A stretch of 46,853 nucleotides of DNA from an uncultured Collinsella sp. Lineage in GTDB: Bacteria; Actinomycetota; Coriobacteriia; Coriobacteriales; Coriobacteriaceae. This document shows, piece by piece, positions 31,494-39,167 of this stretch. Position numbers and translations under genes: made by a program. Location: assembly GCA_949294785.1 (NCBI GenBank), contig CASFIQ010000065.1:1-46853 (forward strand). Direction: 5' to 3'. Position 1 is the stretch's first letter; each line of letters opens with the position of its first letter. The notes under the pieces are model-generated. The model saw nothing but the letters and a program-made list of their open reading frames with translations, was not told the origin of the DNA and did no database searches.

Positions 31494-32879
31494 TTAGCGC
31501 TCGACATACGTGCCGGGCCGAGCGCCCGTCGGATCGCCGTCGCGGGAGACGAGCTCGCCTGCGACGAACACCAGGCTCGCGCGCCCTTGGACCTCGAACC
31601 CCTCGTATGGGGTGTAGTCGACCGCCTGGTGCTGCGTCGCGGCGCGGATGGTCCAGCGCCGGTGCGGGTCCCACACCGTCACGTCGGCATCGGAGCCCAC
31701 AGCGAGGCGGCCCTTGCGCGGGTACATGTCGAACACGCGAGCCGGGTTCTCGCTCATGAGGCGCATGAGGCCGACCGGCCCCAGCTCATCTCCGAACCGC
31801 GTCGCGACGAGCGCCGGCCGATACTCGATCCCCGGAGCACCGTTGGGGATGCGGGTGAAGTCGCCGCCCGCCTCGGGGCGGCCGCGGTCCTTCTGACCAG
31901 TCATGTTGAACGAGCAGTGATCGGTCGCGATCGTATCGATCTCGCCGGCGAGAAGCGCCGCGGCGAGCGCTTGCACGTCGCGCATCTTGCGCAGCGGCGG
32001 ACTCATGACGTACTTCGCCCCCGCGAAACCGTCCTCTCCTTGCTCGCGATAGCACGCTTCATCCAGCAACAGGTATTGCGGGCAGGTCTCGACGTAGATG
32101 TTCTTCTGGCCGCGGGCGCGCGCGACGCGAACGGCCTCCAGACCAAGCTCGGTCGATAGGTGCACGATGTTCACCGGGGCGTCCCCGGCGAGTCGGGCAA
32201 GATAGAGCAGACGGCTCACCGCATCGGCCTCCGCCTCAGCAGGGCGCGAGAGCGGATGTCCCTCCGGACCCAGGACCCCCCGGGCGAGCATGCGCCGCTG
32301 GAGCGCATCGACGATGTCGCCGTTCTCGCAATGCGTGCATACGATACCGCCCAGGTCGCGCACGGTCTCGAGCACCTCGAGCGTCTCGGAGTCCGTAAGG
32401 CGCAGATGGTCGTAGGCGAGGTAGGTCTTGAAGGACGAGACGCCCCGTTCCCGCATACGGCGCATCTGATTGGGACCGTCGGGCAGCCATTCCGAGATCG
32501 CCATATGAAAGCCGTAGTTCGCGGTGCAGGAGCCGTCGGCGCGCCGATGCCACTCGTCGAGCGCCTCGTCCATGGAGACCCCGCGGTCGGCGGTGGCATA
32601 ATCGACGACGGTCGTGGTGCCCCCTACCGCCGCGGCGCGCGTGCCCGTCTCAAAGCTGTCGGCGGTCCAATCCATGCCCGTCCAGCACTGCAGATGCGTG
32701 TGGGCGTCGATGAAGCCGGGGAACACCCAGCAGCCCGAGACATCGTACGTCTTGCAGGAGGCGGCGTCGGGAGCCTCGATCGAGGGCTCGATACGTGCGA
32801 TCTTCCCATCCTCGAGCGCAAGATCCGCCGAGATAACGCCTTGCGGCGTCACGAGAGAACCGCCTTTGAGAACGATCAT
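31494..32879 (-). CDS. hyuA: Dihydropyrimidinase/hydantoinase (HyuA-like)
   Basis: A 461-residue cyclic amidohydrolase that opens hydantoin- or dihydropyrimidine-type rings. All ligands of the binuclear centre are present: H60 and H62 in DAHTHL, carboxylated K151 in FKTYLAYD, H183 in THCEN, H240 in VHLST and catalytic D320 in ATDHCS. It corresponds to HyuA of the E. coli yge-ygf purine cluster and closes the ygeX-ygeY-ygeW-carbamate kinase-hyuA operon. It would hydrolyse a ureido-ring intermediate of urate breakdown. ATG 32879 has AGGAG five bases upstream. It converges on the lipoprotein gene with only 35 bases between. Confidence 0.92.
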   Translation of the reverse strand: MIVLKGGSLVTPQGVISADLALEDGKIARIEPSIEAPDAASCKTYDVSGCWVFPGFIDAHTHLQCWTGMDWTADSFETGTRAAAVGGTTTVVDYATADRGVSMDEALDEWHRRADGSCTANYGFHMAISEWLPDGPNQMRRMRERGVSSFKTYLAYDHLRLTDSETLEVLETVRDLGGIVCTHCENGDIVDALQRRMLARGVLGPEGHPLSRPAEAEADAVSRLLYLARLAGDAPVNIVHLSTELGLEAVRVARARGQKNIYVETCPQYLLLDEACYREQGEDGFAGAKYVMSPPLRKMRDVQALAAALLAGEIDTIATDHCSFNMTGQKDRGRPEAGGDFTRIPNGAPGIEYRPALVATRFGDELGPVGLMRLMSENPARVFDMYPRKGRLAVGSDADVTVWDPHRRWTIRAATQHQAVDYTPYEGFEVQGRASLVFVAGELVSRDGDPTGARPGTYVER

Positions 32880-32923
32880 GTCGGCTCCTATCAATCAGAC
32901 GGGGGGGACATGCCCCTGCCGCA

Positions 32924-32929
32924 AGTATA
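32924..32929 (-). promoter_or_regulatory. Possible internal -10 before hyuA
   Basis: TATACT on the minus strand lies 45 bases upstream of the hyuA start and just downstream of a hairpin, so hyuA may have a secondary promoter. No -35 is evident. Confidence 0.3.
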
Positions 32930-32941
32930 GTGGGACGGGCA

Positions 32942-32973
32942 ACCGGGCGGCACCGCGATAGGCGCCGCCCGGT
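32942..32973 (-). terminator. Hairpin between carbamate kinase and hyuA genes
   Basis: ACCGGGCGGC (32942-32951) pairs with GCCGCCCGGT (32964-32973) around a 12-base loop, 50 bases past the carbamate kinase stop. It lacks a T-tract and may reduce rather than stop transcription into hyuA. Confidence 0.45.
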
Positions 32974-33023
32974 ATCTGGGAAACCGATGGGAGGAACTTC
33001 GGGGAGTCGCATCCCGCGCCCTC

Positions 33024-33965
33024 TCAGCACTCGATGGCGGTGCCCGTCTTCCCCGCGATGCCGTCGCGGGCGCGCTCGAGCAGCGTGATCAGGGCTCTCC
33101 TGCCCGGACCCGATTCGACGAACTCCACGCACGCCTCCACTTTCGGCTTCATAGAGCCCTCGCCGAACTCGCCGGCGTCGGCGAGCTCGCGCGCCTCGGC
33201 GGCGGTCAGGCGGTCGAGCCAGCGCTCGCGCTCGGTCCCGAAACCCACCGCGACCCTCTCGACCGCGGTCAGGATGATGAGGGTGTCGGCATCGAGCTGC
33301 TCGGCGAGCTTCTCGGCCGCGAAATCCTTGTCGATGACCGCGGCGGCGCCCTTCAGGTGGAAACCGTCGGTGGGCACGACCGGGATGCCGCCCCCGCCGC
33401 AGGCGATCACGATATGGCCTGATTCGAACAGCGTTCGGATGGTGTCGATCTCCACGATCGAGCCGGGACGCGGGCTCGCCACGACGCGGCGATAACCCCG
33501 CTTCTCATCGTAGACGAAATCATAGTCGCGCTCGCGGCGCAGCACCTCGGCCTCGGCCTCGGTCATATACGAGCCGATGGGCTTGGTGGGGTGCTCGAAC
33601 GCCGGGTCATCCGGATCCACCTGCACCTGCGTGAGCACGGTCGCCACGCCCTTGTCGATGCCGCGGCGCAGCATCTCCTCGCGAAGCGCGTTCTGCAGGT
33701 CGTAACCGATGTAGCCCTGACTCATGGCACCGCAGACCGAAAGCGGGCAGGGAATGTAGTGCTCCGGGTCCGACCGCGTGAGCTCGGTCATGGCGTTCGC
33801 GATCATACCCACCTGCGGCCCGTTCCCGTGGACGATGACGACCTCCTTGCCATCTTGGATGAGGTCGACGATCGCGCGGGCGGTGTTCTGCACGGCGGCC
33901 ATCTGCTCGGGCAGGTTGGACCCGAGGGCGTTGCCGCCGAGCGCGATGACGATACGTTGGGACAT
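33024..33965 (-). CDS. arcC: Carbamate kinase
   Basis: A 313-residue carbamate kinase of the amino-acid-kinase fold, making ATP from carbamoyl phosphate and ADP. Motifs: IALGGNALG at the N-terminus, VIVHGNGPQVGM, the family segment PLSVCGAMSQGYIGYDLQ, VVASPRPGSI and CGGGGIPVV, and a C-terminal FGEGSMKPKVEA. It lies 28 bases downstream of ygeW, matching YqeA in E. coli. Here it would recover energy from carbamoyl phosphate released by YgeW (or by the FdrA-DUF1116/DUF2877 system encoded about 10 kb away). ATG 33965 is supported by AGAAAGG. Confidence 0.95.
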   Translation of the reverse strand: MSQRIVIALGGNALGSNLPEQMAAVQNTARAIVDLIQDGKEVVIVHGNGPQVGMIANAMTELTRSDPEHYIPCPLSVCGAMSQGYIGYDLQNALREEMLRRGIDKGVATVLTQVQVDPDDPAFEHPTKPIGSYMTEAEAEVLRRERDYDFVYDEKRGYRRVVASPRPGSIVEIDTIRTLFESGHIVIACGGGGIPVVPTDGFHLKGAAAVIDKDFAAEKLAEQLDADTLIILTAVERVAVGFGTERERWLDRLTAAEARELADAGEFGEGSMKPKVEACVEFVESGPGRRALITLLERARDGIAGKTGTAIEC

Positions 33966-33993
33966 GGCAGTGGCCTTTCTGCTCGCGCGGGCC

Positions 33994-35196
33994 CTACGCC
34001 TGGAACCAGCGGTCCGTGCCGGCGGCCTCGAGCGCACGCAGCGTCGCCACAGGGTCCTTGACCTTCTGCAGGAAGATCATGGCAGCGATGGCATACGGCT
34101 TGTAGCTGGCCTCCTTGTACATGCCCACGCGATGCATATCGAAGACATCGGCCATAACCTCGCCGTGCTCGCAGGAGACGCCGGAGATGTCGGCAGGCAG
34201 CGGGTGCATGTAGATCGTGTCATCGCCGTGCGCGGTCTTTGCCATGAGCTCGCGCGTGGAGCACCAATCATTGTGGGTGGCGTTCTGGGCGAGAAGCTCC
34301 TTCTCCAGCGCCTTGATACCGGCATCGTCGCCTGCGGCGTAGAGGTTGGTGCGCTGCTCCATGGCGGCGTAGGGCGCCCAGCTCTTGGGGATGACGATAT
34401 CGGCGCCCTCGAAGGCCTCTGCCATGGTGCCCACCTGCTTGAAGGTGCAGCCGGACTCGGCGGCGTAGGCACGGGCGGCCTCCACGCGGTCGCCCATGAG
34501 GTCGTAGCCCTCGGGGTGGGCCAGCGTGACGTCCATGCCGAAGCGCGGCAGGAGCGAGATGAGCGACTGCGGGCAGGAAAGCGGCTTGCCGTAGCTCGGA
34601 GAGTACGCCCACGTGACCGCGACCTTCTTGCCGCGGAGGTTCTCGAGGCCGCCGAACTCCTCGATGAGGTAGAGCATATCCGCGGAGGACTGGGTGGGGT
34701 GATCGGAATCGGATTGGAGGGAGATCAGCGTCGGACGGTGATCGAGGACGCCGTCGCGATAGGCCTCGTCGACGGAATCGGCGACCTCGGCCATATAAGC
34801 ATCGCCCTTGCCGATGTACATGTCGTCGCGGATACCGATGACGTCGGCCATGAAGGAGATCATGGTCGCGGTCTCGCGCACGGTCTCGCCATGGGCGATC
34901 TGGCTCTTGCCCTCATCGAGGTCCTGGAGCTGAAGGCCCAGCAGGTTCGTCGCCTTGGAGAACGAGAAGCGCGTGCGGGTGGAGTTGTCGCGGAAGAGCG
35001 AGACGGCCAGACCGGAGTTGAAGATGCGGGGGCTGATGTTGCGCTCGCGGAGGTTGCGCAGCGCCGCCGCCACGGCGTACAGGGCCTTGAGCTCATCGGT
35101 GGTCTTGTCCCAGGTGTGCAGGAAGTCGGCGTTGTACATACCGGAGAAATCGTAGCCGGCGAGCTCGTCGAGAATCGCGGAGAAATCCTTGGCCAT
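33994..35196 (-). CDS. ygeW: YgeW-type putative carbamoyltransferase
   Basis: A 400-residue member of the aspartate/ornithine carbamoyltransferase superfamily, close to E. coli YgeW. The carbamoyl-phosphate motif is S72-T-R-T-R76; HPTQ is at 166-169 and HPLP in YMHPLPAD near the C-terminus. YgeW-type enzymes do not use ornithine or aspartate; in purine-degradation clusters they are thought to phosphorolyse a ureido group, yielding carbamoyl phosphate for carbamate kinase. The gene lies between ygeY and the carbamate kinase gene. ATG 35196 has GGAAAGG upstream. A 12-bp hairpin lies between it and ygeY. Confidence 0.94.
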   Translation of the reverse strand: MAKDFSAILDELAGYDFSGMYNADFLHTWDKTTDELKALYAVAAALRNLRERNISPRIFNSGLAVSLFRDNSTRTRFSFSKATNLLGLQLQDLDEGKSQIAHGETVRETATMISFMADVIGIRDDMYIGKGDAYMAEVADSVDEAYRDGVLDHRPTLISLQSDSDHPTQSSADMLYLIEEFGGLENLRGKKVAVTWAYSPSYGKPLSCPQSLISLLPRFGMDVTLAHPEGYDLMGDRVEAARAYAAESGCTFKQVGTMAEAFEGADIVIPKSWAPYAAMEQRTNLYAAGDDAGIKALEKELLAQNATHNDWCSTRELMAKTAHGDDTIYMHPLPADISGVSCEHGEVMADVFDMHRVGMYKEASYKPYAIAAMIFLQKVKDPVATLRALEAAGTDRWFQA

Positions 35197-35242
35197 GGTG
35201 AATCCTTTCCGGGGCGAGCGCCCCTCGGTGTCGAAGGAGTGT

Positions 35243-35279
35243 CCGGTGCGCGGGGTGGTTGCGCGAACCCGCGCACCGG
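35243..35279 (-). terminator. Hairpin between ygeY and ygeW
   Basis: CCGGTGCGCGGG (35243-35254) and CCCGCGCACCGG (35268-35279) form a perfect 12-bp stem with a 13-base loop and no T-tract. It may attenuate transcription or stabilise the upstream mRNA inside the operon. Confidence 0.5.
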
Positions 35280-35293
35280 CGGAAAGAGAGGGT

Positions 35294-36700
35294 CTACTTG
35301 ATATCGTTGTCGGTCGCGCCCGCGCGGAAGACGGTGACGTCACCGTTCTTCTTCGAGGGGTCGTACAGATTGAGCGCGGCGGTGTAGAGCGCGGCGGCCG
35401 TCACGAGGTCCTGCTTGTAGGTGACCTCGTTGGGCGCGTGCGCCTGGCTCTCGGCACCGGGACCGAAGCCCACGCACGGGATACCGTAGCGCCCCTGGAT
35501 GGAGACGCAGTTGGTGGAGAAGGTCCACTTATCGGTCAGCGGACGTCCGGTGCGCTTATCCATGGACGGGGCGCAGCCGATACGCTCGTCACCGAAGAGG
35601 GCGCGATGCGCGTCGACGAGCGCCTGGACGTGCGCGGCGTTCTCGGCGTTGATCCACGTGGGGAAGTAGGCCTCGGTCTCGTAGACGGTCCCCTTCCAGC
35701 TGGGACGGTCGTACATGTACATCGAGACCTCGACGTCGTCGCCGTACTTCTTGACGGCGGGCAGGTTGCGGATCTCATCCAGGCACGAATCCCAGGTCTC
35801 GCCGGCGGTCATACGGCGGTCGATAGAGATCGCGCAGCTGTCGGCCACGGCGCAACGGGAGGGGCTGGTGTAGAAGACCTGGCTGACGGTGCAGGTTCCG
35901 CGCCCCAGGAACCGGGCGTCCTCGAAGTGCTCGGGATTGTACTTGGGATCGAGCATCTTGACGAGGCCCTTGATGTCGGTCGACTCGTCGCAGCCGTTGT
36001 TGTTGAGGGCGCGGACGTCGGCGATGATGTCTGCCATCTTGTAGATCGCGTTATCGCCGCGATCGGGGGCGGAGCCATGGCAGGAGACGCCGTGGACGTC
36101 CACGCGGATCTCCATGCGGCCGCGATGCCCGCGGTAGATGCCGCCGTCGGTGGGCTCGGTGGAGATCACGAACTCGATCTTCTCCCGTGCGTCCTCGGGA
36201 CCGTCGAAGTACTTGTTGACAAGGTACTGCCAGCACATGCCGTCGCAGTCCTCCTCCTGGACGGAGCCGACGACCATGACCTTGTAGCCCTCGGGGATGA
36301 GGCCCAGGTCCTTCATCATCTTCGCGGCGTAGGTGGCGCTTGCCATGCCGCCCTCCTGGTCGGAGCCGCCACGGCCGTAGATGAGCTCATCGGTCTCGTA
36401 GCCCTCGTAGGGGTCGGCCTCCCAGTTGTCGCGGTTGCCCACGCCCACGGTGTCGATGTGGGAGTCGATGGCGATGATCTTATCGCCCTCGCCCATCCAG
36501 CCGATGACGTTGCCCAGGCCGTCGACCTCGACCTTGTCGAAGCCGAGCTTCTCCATCTCGGCCTTGATGCAGGCGACGACCTCGCCCTCCTCACAGGATT
36601 CGGACGGGTGCGAGATCATCGCGCGCAGAAAGGCGGTCATGTCCGCGCCATAGGCATCGGCGGCCCGCTTGATCTTCTCGTAATCCAACTCGTGTGCCAT
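35294..36700 (-). CDS. ygeY: YgeY-type M20 family hydrolase
   Basis: A 468-residue metal-dependent hydrolase of the M20/ArgE-DapE family, matching YgeY. Metal ligands and base: H81 and D83 in DSHIDTVG, D114 in [10 protein letters not shown], catalytic E149 and E150 in VQEEDCDG, then a ligand in ISTEPTDG, and a distal His in the C-terminal [14 protein letters not shown] dimerisation lid ([19 protein letters not shown]) is present. In the cluster it probably hydrolyses an N-carbamoyl or amide bond of a ureido intermediate. It lies between ygeX and ygeW in one operon. ATG 36700 has an AGAGAGG site. Confidence 0.93.
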   Translation of the reverse strand: MAHELDYEKIKRAADAYGADMTAFLRAMISHPSESCEEGEVVACIKAEMEKLGFDKVEVDGLGNVIGWMGEGDKIIAIDSHIDTVGVGNRDNWEADPYEGYETDELIYGRGGSDQEGGMASATYAAKMMKDLGLIPEGYKVMVVGSVQEEDCDGMCWQYLVNKYFDGPEDAREKIEFVISTEPTDGGIYRGHRGRMEIRVDVHGVSCHGSAPDRGDNAIYKMADIIADVRALNNNGCDESTDIKGLVKMLDPKYNPEHFEDARFLGRGTCTVSQVFYTSPSRCAVADSCAISIDRRMTAGETWDSCLDEIRNLPAVKKYGDDVEVSMYMYDRPSWKGTVYETEAYFPTWINAENAAHVQALVDAHRALFGDERIGCAPSMDKRTGRPLTDKWTFSTNCVSIQGRYGIPCVGFGPGAESQAHAPNEVTYKQDLVTAAALYTAALNLYDPSKKNGDVTVFRAGATDNDIK

Positions 36701-36758
36701 GATGCGATCCTCTCTTCTCGATCCACACGGATACTCGTGCGAGGCCCCTCCCCCGCAT

Positions 36759-36773
36759 GGCGCGTATCGCGCC
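36759..36773 (-). terminator. Short hairpin between ygeX and ygeY
   Basis: GGCGCG-TAT-CGCGCC is a perfect six-bp stem with a three-base loop located just past the ygeX stop. No T-tract follows; it probably tunes expression within the operon rather than ending it. Confidence 0.35.
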
Positions 36774-36778
36774 CGTTG

Positions 36779-37996
36779 CTAGGCGGTCGGCGCGGGGTAT
36801 GCGCCGTCCCACACGACCTTCCGGTAGTTCTCCGGATCGGTGTCGCCTTCCGTCGAGAACAGCAGAACCGAGCTGTTCTCGTCCAAGCCAATAAGATCAC
36901 GCAGTTCAGCGTAGGTATCGTCGGTCATGATCGTCGTGATGAGACCCGTGCCCACCGCGCCGGACTCGCCGGAGATGACGCGCGGGTCGCCCGCGAGCGG
37001 GGCGCCGAGCACGCGCATGCCCCGAGCCGCGACCCAGTCGGGGCACGACACGAACACGGAAACATGGTTGCGCAGGATGTCCCAGCTGATGGTGTTGGGC
37101 TCACCGCAGGCGAGACCTGCCATGATGGTGGGCATGTCGCCCTCGACGATGCGCGGCTCGCCATCGCCCGCGACAGCACCCCGGTACAGGCACGCCGCCT
37201 CGGAGGCCTCCATCACCACGAAGGTGGGCGGGTTATCGGGGAAGCGGTTGACGAAGTATCCGACCACCGCGCCCGCGAGCGACCCCACGCCCGCCTGGAC
37301 GAACACGTGGCTCGGCCGCTCGATACCCGCCTGAGCGAGCTGCTCGGCGGCCTCGGACGCCATGGTGCCGTAGCCCTCCATGATCCAGCTGGGAATCTCC
37401 TCGTAGCCCTCCCAAGCGGTGTCCTGCACGATGACCCCGTTCTCGCAAGCCTCCGCCTCGGCGGCTGCCATGCGAACGCACTCGTCGTAATTGACCTTTT
37501 CGATGGTGACCTCGGCGCCTTCCTTGGCGATGTTGTCGAAACGGCTCTTCACACTGCCCTTGGGCATGTGGACGACCGCCTTCTGACCGAGCTTGTTCGC
37601 CGCCCACGCCACGCCGCGACCGTGGTTGCCGTCGGTTGCGGTGAAAAACGTCGCCTGGCCGAAGTCGCGCGCGAGCTCCTCGCTCGTGAGGTAGTCGTAG
37701 GTCATCTCGCCGACGGGACGGCCGATCTTGCCGGCGATGTAGTTCGCCATGGCGAAGGATCCGCCGAGCACCTTGAAGGCGTTGAGACCGAAGCGGAAGG
37801 ACTCATCCTTGACCGCGAGCCCTGCGATACCGAGATCGGACGCGAGTGCGTCAAGCCGGGCCAACGGGGTCACGCTATACTGCGGGAAGCTCTGGTGGAA
37901 CGCGCGCGCTTCCCGCACGTTGCCGAGCGACATGATACCCAGATGGGCATCATCGCTGCGCTCCATGGTGTTGGCGATCCATTTGATGGGTTCCAC
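36779..37996 (-). CDS. ygeX: Diaminopropionate ammonia-lyase
   Basis: A 405-residue fold-type II PLP enzyme that converts 2,3-diaminopropionate to pyruvate and two ammonia through an aminoacrylate intermediate. The PLP lysine is K75 in FGLNAFKVLGGS, aligned with K77 of the E. coli enzyme; the active-site aspartate region TATDGNHGRGVAW and a later QAGVGSLAGAVVGYF phosphate loop are present. The start is GTG 37996: GGAGG is five bases upstream and no ATG is near. It is the first gene of the ygeX-ygeY-ygeW-carbamate kinase-hyuA operon and faces the regulator gene at 38325 across an operator-rich gap. Confidence 0.95.
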   Translation of the reverse strand: MEPIKWIANTMERSDDAHLGIMSLGNVREARAFHQSFPQYSVTPLARLDALASDLGIAGLAVKDESFRFGLNAFKVLGGSFAMANYIAGKIGRPVGEMTYDYLTSEELARDFGQATFFTATDGNHGRGVAWAANKLGQKAVVHMPKGSVKSRFDNIAKEGAEVTIEKVNYDECVRMAAAEAEACENGVIVQDTAWEGYEEIPSWIMEGYGTMASEAAEQLAQAGIERPSHVFVQAGVGSLAGAVVGYFVNRFPDNPPTFVVMEASEAACLYRGAVAGDGEPRIVEGDMPTIMAGLACGEPNTISWDILRNHVSVFVSCPDWVAARGMRVLGAPLAGDPRVISGESGAVGTGLITTIMTDDTYAELRDLIGLDENSSVLLFSTEGDTDPENYRKVVWDGAYPAPTA

Positions 37997-38052
37997 GCGT
38001 GCCTCCTTGAAAGTCGGTGTTCGGCGTCACACCTAATTTTTCATTTGCCTAC

Positions 38053-38067
38053 CAAACATTTTGTTTG
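38053..38067. promoter_or_regulatory. Palindromic operator site 1
   Basis: CAAAC-ATTTT-GTTTG is a perfect 5-bp inverted repeat around an AT-only centre, embedded in a TACCAAAC...GTTTGCTAAGC context. Its 15 bases reappear exactly, on the other strand, at site 3. It lies about 57 bases upstream of the ygeX start, in the likely ygeX promoter. Confidence 0.65.
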
Positions 38068-38099
38068 CTAAGCCATTTGTACCATAGGTTGCAGCATTG

Positions 38100-38120
38100 T
38101 TACCAAATATTTTGTTAGGC
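38100..38120. promoter_or_regulatory. Palindromic operator site 2
   Basis: TTACCAAATATTTTGTTAGGC is a degenerate version of sites 1 and 3 with the same ACCAAAnATTTTGTT frame. It lies 47 bases from site 1 (about 4.5 helical turns). Confidence 0.55.
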
Positions 38121-38125
38121 TTGTT

Positions 38126-38153
38126 GAACGGTATTGATTCTTCGGTAAACGGT
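38126..38153. promoter_or_regulatory. GAACGGT direct repeat, 21-base spacing (ygeX region)
   Basis: GAACGGT (38126-38132) and AAACGGT (38147-38153) are spaced 21 bases start to start. AACGGTAAT fits the LytTR target pattern, as I remember it, at eight of nine positions. The same arrangement is seen upstream of the PTS operon and of the purine permease. Confidence 0.45.
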
Positions 38154-38200
38154 AATTTATCTGCAGATTCAGTCAACGCATAGCCGTTGGGTATCCGGTG

Positions 38201-38215
38201 CAAACAAAATGTTTG
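38201..38215. promoter_or_regulatory. Palindromic operator site 3
   Basis: CAAAC-AAAAT-GTTTG is the exact reverse complement of site 1. It lies 110 bases upstream of the regulator start, a suitable place for autoregulation. Confidence 0.65.
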
Positions 38216-38324
38216 TAAGCAAGAGCCTTTTGCCGCACAATACGTGTTGGCAGATTGACGATTCCCTGCAGCGGCAGCGAGGCGCCACCCCTATCCGGCG
38301 CGCCAGACAAGAAGGAGCCGAACC

Positions 38325-38984
38325 ATGACCTCGAACCAGATCGCGTTCTACCGAAGCCTCGCCCGCAGCCTGGCGCAGCAGTTCGGCCCCAATTGCGAGG
38401 TCGTGGTGCACGACCTCGAGGCGAGCGACCTCGACCATTCCATCGTCGCGATCGAGAACGGCCATATCAGCGGCCGCAAGCTTGGCGACGGCGCATCGCA
38501 TGTCGTGCTGGAAGCCATGCACGCCGACCCCGCATCCCTCAAGGACCGCGAGCCCTACCTCACCAAGACCTCCGACGGCAAGCTACTCAAATCGACGACC
38601 GTCTTCATCCGCGACGACGACGGGCGCGCCACGGGCGTGCTCGCCATCAACTACGACATCACCGTCATGACGGCGTTCAACAACATGCTCTCCTCCTTCG
38701 TGGGGACAGGCGCGGGGAACGGGCGCGAACCCGAGCCCATCACCCGCAGCGTCGCCGGGCTCCTCGAGGACCTCTTCCGCGAGAGCGAGCAGCTTATCGG
38801 CAAACCGGCGGCGCTCATGACCAAGGACGAGCGCGTGCGCGCGATTGGCTACCTCGATCGCCGCGGCACGTTCTTGATCAGCAAGTCGAGCGAGCGCGCC
38901 TGCGACTTCTTCGGCATCTCGAAGTACTCGTTCTACTCCTATCTGAACGAGGCGAAGGCGGCGGCGGAGACGCAGGCGGGCTGA
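38325..38984 (+). CDS. YheO/DauR-like PAS and HTH transcriptional regulator
   Basis: A 219-residue regulator with an N-terminal YheO-like PAS domain (about 8-120: FGPNCEVVVHDLEASDLDHSIVAIENGHISGR, STTVFIRDDDGRATGVLAINYD) and a C-terminal DauR-type helix-turn-helix (about 165-215: GTFLISKSSERACDFFGISKYSFYSYL). This family includes DauR and other regulators of amino acid and purine catabolism. It is divergent from ygeX and probably binds the palindromes between them, sensing a pathway intermediate through the PAS domain. ATG 38325 has AAGGAG seven bases upstream. A paralogue lies at 44049. Confidence 0.88.
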   Translation: MTSNQIAFYRSLARSLAQQFGPNCEVVVHDLEASDLDHSIVAIENGHISGRKLGDGASHVVLEAMHADPASLKDREPYLTKTSDGKLLKSTTVFIRDDDGRATGVLAINYDITVMTAFNNMLSSFVGTGAGNGREPEPITRSVAGLLEDLFRESEQLIGKPAALMTKDERVRAIGYLDRRGTFLISKSSERACDFFGISKYSFYSYLNEAKAAAETQAG

Positions 38985-39071
38985 GCGCCCGGCGAGGCAC
39001 CCCGGCACGCGGTGCCCGTGCGCATCCGCCTGACAGCGGGCAACCTCTTGCAGAAGAATCCGACGTGAAAG

Positions 39072-39110
39072 ACGGGGCGGGACGCGGCGGTGCTGCCGCG
39101 CCCCGCCCGT
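39072..39110. terminator. Bidirectional hairpin between the regulator and ygfK
   Basis: A long GC-rich stem (ACGGGGCGGG-A-CGCGGC with GCCGCG-CCCCGCCCGT) lies between the convergent regulator and ygfK genes. On the minus strand it is followed by a short T-rich stretch (CTTTC), consistent with terminating the permease-ssnA-ygfK operon. Confidence 0.55.
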
Positions 39111-39167
39111 GCAAGGGGAGGTGGATCCAGGGGCGAGCGCGCAAGGCGCCCCCGTGACGGGCGCGCG

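Larger units (their letters stand above)
37997..38324. other. Operator-rich divergent region between ygeX and its regulator
   Basis: This 328-base, AT-rich region separates ygeX from a divergently transcribed PAS/HTH regulator. It holds three related palindromes (38053-38067, 38100-38120, 38201-38215), and a 21-base-spaced GAACGGT repeat (38126-38153) between the second and third. Promoters must exist in both directions, but I cannot place the hexamers firmly. No coding frame is supported. Confidence 0.7.

Noticed and set aside
35189-38071. Long plus-strand open frame opposite ygeX and ygeY
   Set aside because: It is the antisense of two well-conserved genes and crosses their intergenic region; the product resembles no protein.
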